64,000 bases of DNA. It comes from Vigna angularis (taxonomy: Eukaryota > Streptophyta > Magnoliopsida > Fabales > Fabaceae). The notes under the pieces are model-generated. The model saw only the letters and a list, made by a program, of their open reading frames with translations, made no database searches and was not told the origin of the DNA. This document shows positions 60,884 to 64,000 of the stretch, in pieces. The stretch is taken from positions 10,292,001-10,356,000 of the forward strand of contig NC_068974.1 of the NCBI RefSeq assembly GCF_016808095.1, read 5' to 3'. The translations under genes were made by a program, and so were the position numbers. Numbering within the stretch: the first letter of the stretch is position 1; every line of letters starts with the position of its first letter.

Positions 60884-62655
60884 ATGGCATCAGATGGTTG
60901 TGACCCTCCTATTCCACCTTCAGCAAAATCAGATAAGGAGAAGGGCAAGAAGAAATCTTATATGGTCAAGTTGTTAAACCGTTTCAATAACGTAAATGTT
61001 TCAAGTAGTCAGCCATCTACACCTACCTCTACCTCCACTGCTAGATTTGTTCCACCACCATTACAAGTTCCTGGTTTGACACCTACTCCACCATCAATTC
61101 CACCTTCGTTGGAAGTTCCTCCTTTCACACCTAGTTCAACACAATTTGCTGCTGATCAATGGAGATCACCCTCCCCCCATGTTGGTTCTAACCCAACAAC
61201 TCCCACAAATATGCCATCACCATCTCCTATAGGGGATAACCCTCCACGTTCAAGTTCAGCAGCCAATGACTTTGAAGATGTTTCCAACAATCGTCCAATC
61301 ATTACACCTATTGGAGGAGGGTAAGAAAACATCAATTTAATGTTCCAAGCATATACTGTATTATTCTAATATTTGACTTTTATTTTGGTATAGGTTTTAT
61401 CCGACAAAAACAGCATCCAAAGCAATCAGAGCCACCATCAAGCAACAGTTTGATGAGCCATGGGTGACATGGGGACAAATACCTCAGACACAAAGAGATG
61501 TTTTCTTTGAGCGTTTTAAGGTACACTTGTGTTCATTTACATTATGTACTACAGTTAATTTTAAATGTTAAGGTCCTCAATTATTTCGGCCGTATTCATC
61601 TTTTTTGTTAACAGAGAAAGGTTTCATGGAGGTCTAACCATGAAGAAAAGGTGAAAAAAAATTTCCACACAAAAGCATCTCATAGATTATCTGAGATGTT
61701 TAAAAAAGCTCGAACAGAAGGAAAAAAACCTGATTGGATGGGGGATATTGTTTGGAATGGTCTTTTGGAGAAGTGGAACATGCCACTTTATAGACAAAAA
61801 TGTGAAACGGCCAAAAAGAACAGGACATCTGACAAGGGTGGTTGTTTGCACACTGGGGGATCCATTAGCGTGCATGAGCATGCAATTCGTCTGGTACATA
61901 TAAATTTATTTTTACATTTCTATACGGATAAACTTTAAAAATAATTGATGTTAACAACTTACATCTTCTTTGCTTGCAGTCACAGGAGCTAGGTCGGTCA
62001 GTGCATGTTGATGAAATATTTCAGCAGACACATATTCGAGCATCAACAGGAGAATTTGTCGATGAAAGGTCTAGGCGGACACATGTTAGTTTCTACTAAC
62101 TTATTCTTTATTAGGTTATATAATTCTTAGGTCTATCTATTTAACGATAATCATGTATTCATTTAACAGGAAGAGTTTGAAGCCAAATTTTCTCAAATAA
62201 GATCTGAGACAGCATCCGTTGGGGCTTCAACATGTGCTCCCCTAGACCCTGCAGATGAGGAAAGATTGAGGAACCAATGTTGGTTGGATGTTGCTGGTGG
62301 AAGGTACAAGGGACGCGTATACGGCATTGGAAATGTCAGTGCTCAAGATGACTGTGTCGATAGTTACATACAACAGACACAAGCATCTTCTTCTCAGCAA
62401 CCGATTGCAGAGGACATTCTTAACCTCCACACACGAGTATCAACCCATGATGACCAACTTCGACAGATGAACTCTCAATTGCAAGGCTTTATTGGTGTCA
62501 TGATGCAGTATCTTCCACCTTCTGCAGCCGCAATTGCACAACAATTTCTTCAATCCCAGAATCAGCCACAAGCTAATGTTCAACCACAACAACCACAACA
62601 ACCACAGCAACCAACAGATCAACCACAAGATGATACTGTTTATGGAGATTACTAG
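60884..62655 (+). CDS. tnpA-like protein, Transposase_24 family, intact five-exon gene of CACTA-D
   Basis: Exons 60884-61320, 61394-61520, 61615-61893, 61980-62084 and 62170-62655 have GT-AG borders and sum to 1434 bp, an open frame of 477 residues ending TAG. The start MASDGCDPPIPPSAKSDK matches the CACTA-A copy. The N-terminus is Pro/Ser/Thr-rich. The family core includes QFDEPWVTWGQIPQTQRDVF, RPEGKKP-like basic residues and NRTSDKGGCLHTGGS. The C-terminal half has CWLDVAGGRYKGRVYG and a Gln/Pro-rich tail. By analogy with En/Spm TnpA it should bind the subterminal repeats and assist end pairing. It is the only multi-exon gene in the window that looks fully intact. Confidence 0.9.
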
Positions 62656-62937
62656 TTATGTTTTTAGAAGTAGGACATGTATGACTCACACTTATTCCCT
62701 CAATGACTTTTTTCATGTTATTTGAACTTATTATGATTAACAATTATGTAAACTTTCTTATTATGATTAATGAAATGCATGTTTGTAGGTTTTAAAGACT
62801 TAATTTATTTATCAAATTTGTGAATGGATATAATGTCCAGGTCTTGTGAATTGTCTGTGTGGTATGGGCAGGTCTTGTAAATTGTCTCTTTTTGGATGTT
62901 GGATGACCAGGTCTGCTATTCAAGTCAAGCTGTATGT

Positions 62938-63195
62938 AAATTATATACGAAATATCCGTATATAATTTATATACAGATTATCCGTATATAAATTATATAC
63001 GGAATATCCGTATATACGTTATATACGGATAATCCGTATATAAATTATATACGGATTATCCGTATATAAATTATATACGGATTATCCGTATGTAAATTAT
63101 ATACGGATAATCCCTATATAAATTATATACGGATATTCCGTATATAAATTATATACGGATTTCGGCCGTATATAAATGCGATTTTTCTTGTAGTG
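62938..63195. repeat. CACTA-D 3' subterminal palindrome array
   Basis: Tandem palindromes of the form TATACGGATAATCCGTATA, spaced about 27 bp, nine or so copies, run to the terminus TTCTTGTAGTG. Confidence 0.92.
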
Positions 63196-63198
63196 ATA

Positions 63199-64000
63199 CT
63201 CCAGCTCTACTACTGCAGGCCGCACAAAACTTGATTCCAAAAGCAACAAATGCATTTTTCTTAGATACAAATCTGGAACCAAAGGGTTTGTGTTGTATGA
63301 TTTACATTCCCATTCTATTATTGTTTCACGACATGTTATTTTTCATGAACATATTTTCCCTTATCAAAATTCGTTGACTTCATCTTCATCTCCTACATTT
63401 GATGATACTTATGATGTTCTTCTTTTTTATTTTCCTATTATGATACCTATTTCCACTGCCACAAATTATCTTGCTAATAACACTTTTAATCATACTGCTG
63501 ATAATCCAATTACTCCTAGTGTTGAACAACGACTTTCTCTTAGAAATAAGAATAGACATAAATATTTAGATAATTATTACTGTGGTACTACTTCTAGTTT
63601 TACATTATCCTATACAACCCCGTATCCTATACACTTGTTTCTTTCTTATGATAAATGCTCTTCTAATCATGCTTCTTTTTGTCACAATATTTCTGCTCAA
63701 GTTGAACCTTCTTCCTTTAAAGAGGCCAGTAAGTTTGATTGTTGGAAATAAGCCATGAATTCTGAGCTTTTCTGCCCCTGAAAGCAACCACACCTGGACT
63801 TTGGTGGATCTCCCTGATGGCAAGAAACCCATCAGTTGTCGTTGGGTTTATTGTATCAAGCACAAAGCGGATGGTTCTATTGACAGATATAAAGCTCGCT
63901 TAGTGGCAAGAGGTTTTACTCAAATTGAAGGAATAGATTACTATGAAACCTTTTCCCCTTTTGTTAAAATCACTATTGTCCCCCTTGTTCTTGCTCTTGC
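63199..64000 (+). pseudogene. Copia reverse transcriptase region, after CACTA-D
   Basis: The frame resumes directly from the integrase side: the conserved post-integrase segment (CIFLRYKSGTKGFVLYD) and a serine/threonine-rich linker follow. A TAA at 63749-63751 sits just before AMNSEL, and an extra T near 63771 shifts the frame ahead of the RVT_2 start ([20 protein letters not shown], then [20 protein letters not shown]). The domain runs off the window before the catalytic YVDD-type motif. With the gag deletion, this copy is inactive. Confidence 0.88.

Larger units (their letters stand above)
56736..63195 (+). mobile_element. CACTA-D: complete CACTA element inside the copia polyprotein
   Basis: The ends are CACTACTAGAAAAATGG at 56736 and ATTTTTCTTGTAGTG finishing at 63195, with the 3-bp target duplication ATA (56733-56735 and 63196-63198). 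Removing the element and one ATA restores the copia frame exactly. The interior holds a CT-rich leader, a captured WD40 exon, an LTR remnant, a captured dienelactone-hydrolase exon and an intact-looking tnpA-like gene. There is no TNP2, so it needs transposase in trans. Length is 6460 bp. Same family as CACTA-A. Confidence 0.95.
55660..64000 (+). mobile_element. Ty1/copia retrotransposon, deleted and interrupted, runs off the window
   Basis: The LTR ends CTTACA at 55839, followed at once by the primer site TGGTATCAGGAG. The LTR start is uncertain (TGTAACATATATAG near 55667 would pair with the TTACA end; TGATAGAG at 55603 is an alternative). A gag-like ATG at 55915 is followed after about 10 codons by a stop, then a jump to the pre-integrase region: most of gag and protease has been deleted. 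Integrase then runs to 56735, CACTA-D intervenes, and the reverse transcriptase part resumes at 63199. The 3' LTR is outside the window. Confidence 0.85.

Noticed and set aside
1..64000. tRNA, rRNA or other structured RNA genes
   Set aside because: None could be recognised by conserved boxes or stems on either strand; the tRNA-like signals are only retrotransposon primer sites.

Overview
This is a flowering-plant nuclear window. The evidence is GT-AG introns, low GC, and plant-specific transposon proteins (TNP2/Transposase_21 with DUF4218 and DUF4216, Transposase_24, Ulp1-like peptidases, tRNA-Asp-primed LTR elements). A legume is my guess from the mix of element families, but nothing here proves it. 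I see no intact ordinary host gene. Nearly all of the window is nested mobile DNA, and the host-like coding pieces are fragments lying inside transposons.

Layout. (1) 1-15229: right-hand part of a large minus-oriented CACTA element (CACTA-A). It carries a Transposase_24 (tnpA-like) gene, a TNP2 transposase gene, an old LTR remnant, and two captured host fragments: a plant cyclopropane-fatty-acid-synthase-type gene and a SUT4-type sucrose transporter. (2) 15809-21199: CACTA-B, a different family (GCACTAGTG ends, GACGTC palindrome arrays), with a decayed TNP2 fused by deletion to a Ulp1-like peptidase remnant. (3) 22392-23428: a broken Transposase_32-type gene. A Pack-MULE lies just downstream (23484-25075, 9-bp target duplication) and carries the first coding exon of an At4g28440-like protein. 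(4) about 25600-38509: CACTA-C, same family as B, with TNP2, Ulp1-like gene and 3' end. A gag-only LTR retrotransposon (27879-33651, duplication ACGAC) splits its TNP2. (5) 39650-48245: a mosaic with fragments of threonyl-tRNA synthetase, a NAC factor and a CLU/TSS-type protein, plus a ~209-bp tandem array. Its ends are degenerate and MULE-like. (6) 48290-55110: a second gag-only LTR element (duplication ACAAC). (7) about 55660-64000: a Ty1/copia element deleted in gag-protease. It is interrupted between integrase and reverse transcriptase by CACTA-D (56736-63195, duplication ATA).

How the parts relate. A and D are one CACTA family: same ends, same TATACGGA subterminal palindromes, and tnpA-like genes with identical internal exon lengths (127, 279, 105 bp). 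D has an apparently intact tnpA-like gene but no TNP2. A has TNP2, but two of its splice acceptors look lost. B and C form a second family carrying TNP2 plus a Ulp1-like peptidase gene. Both LTR elements keep LTRs and gag but no pol, so they would depend on other elements. Both also encode a long Lys/Glu-rich charged tract in gag. At least eight host gene fragments sit in transposon or transposon-like DNA, mostly with splice sites preserved, so the window is a good example of repeated exon capture by three kinds of DNA transposon structure.
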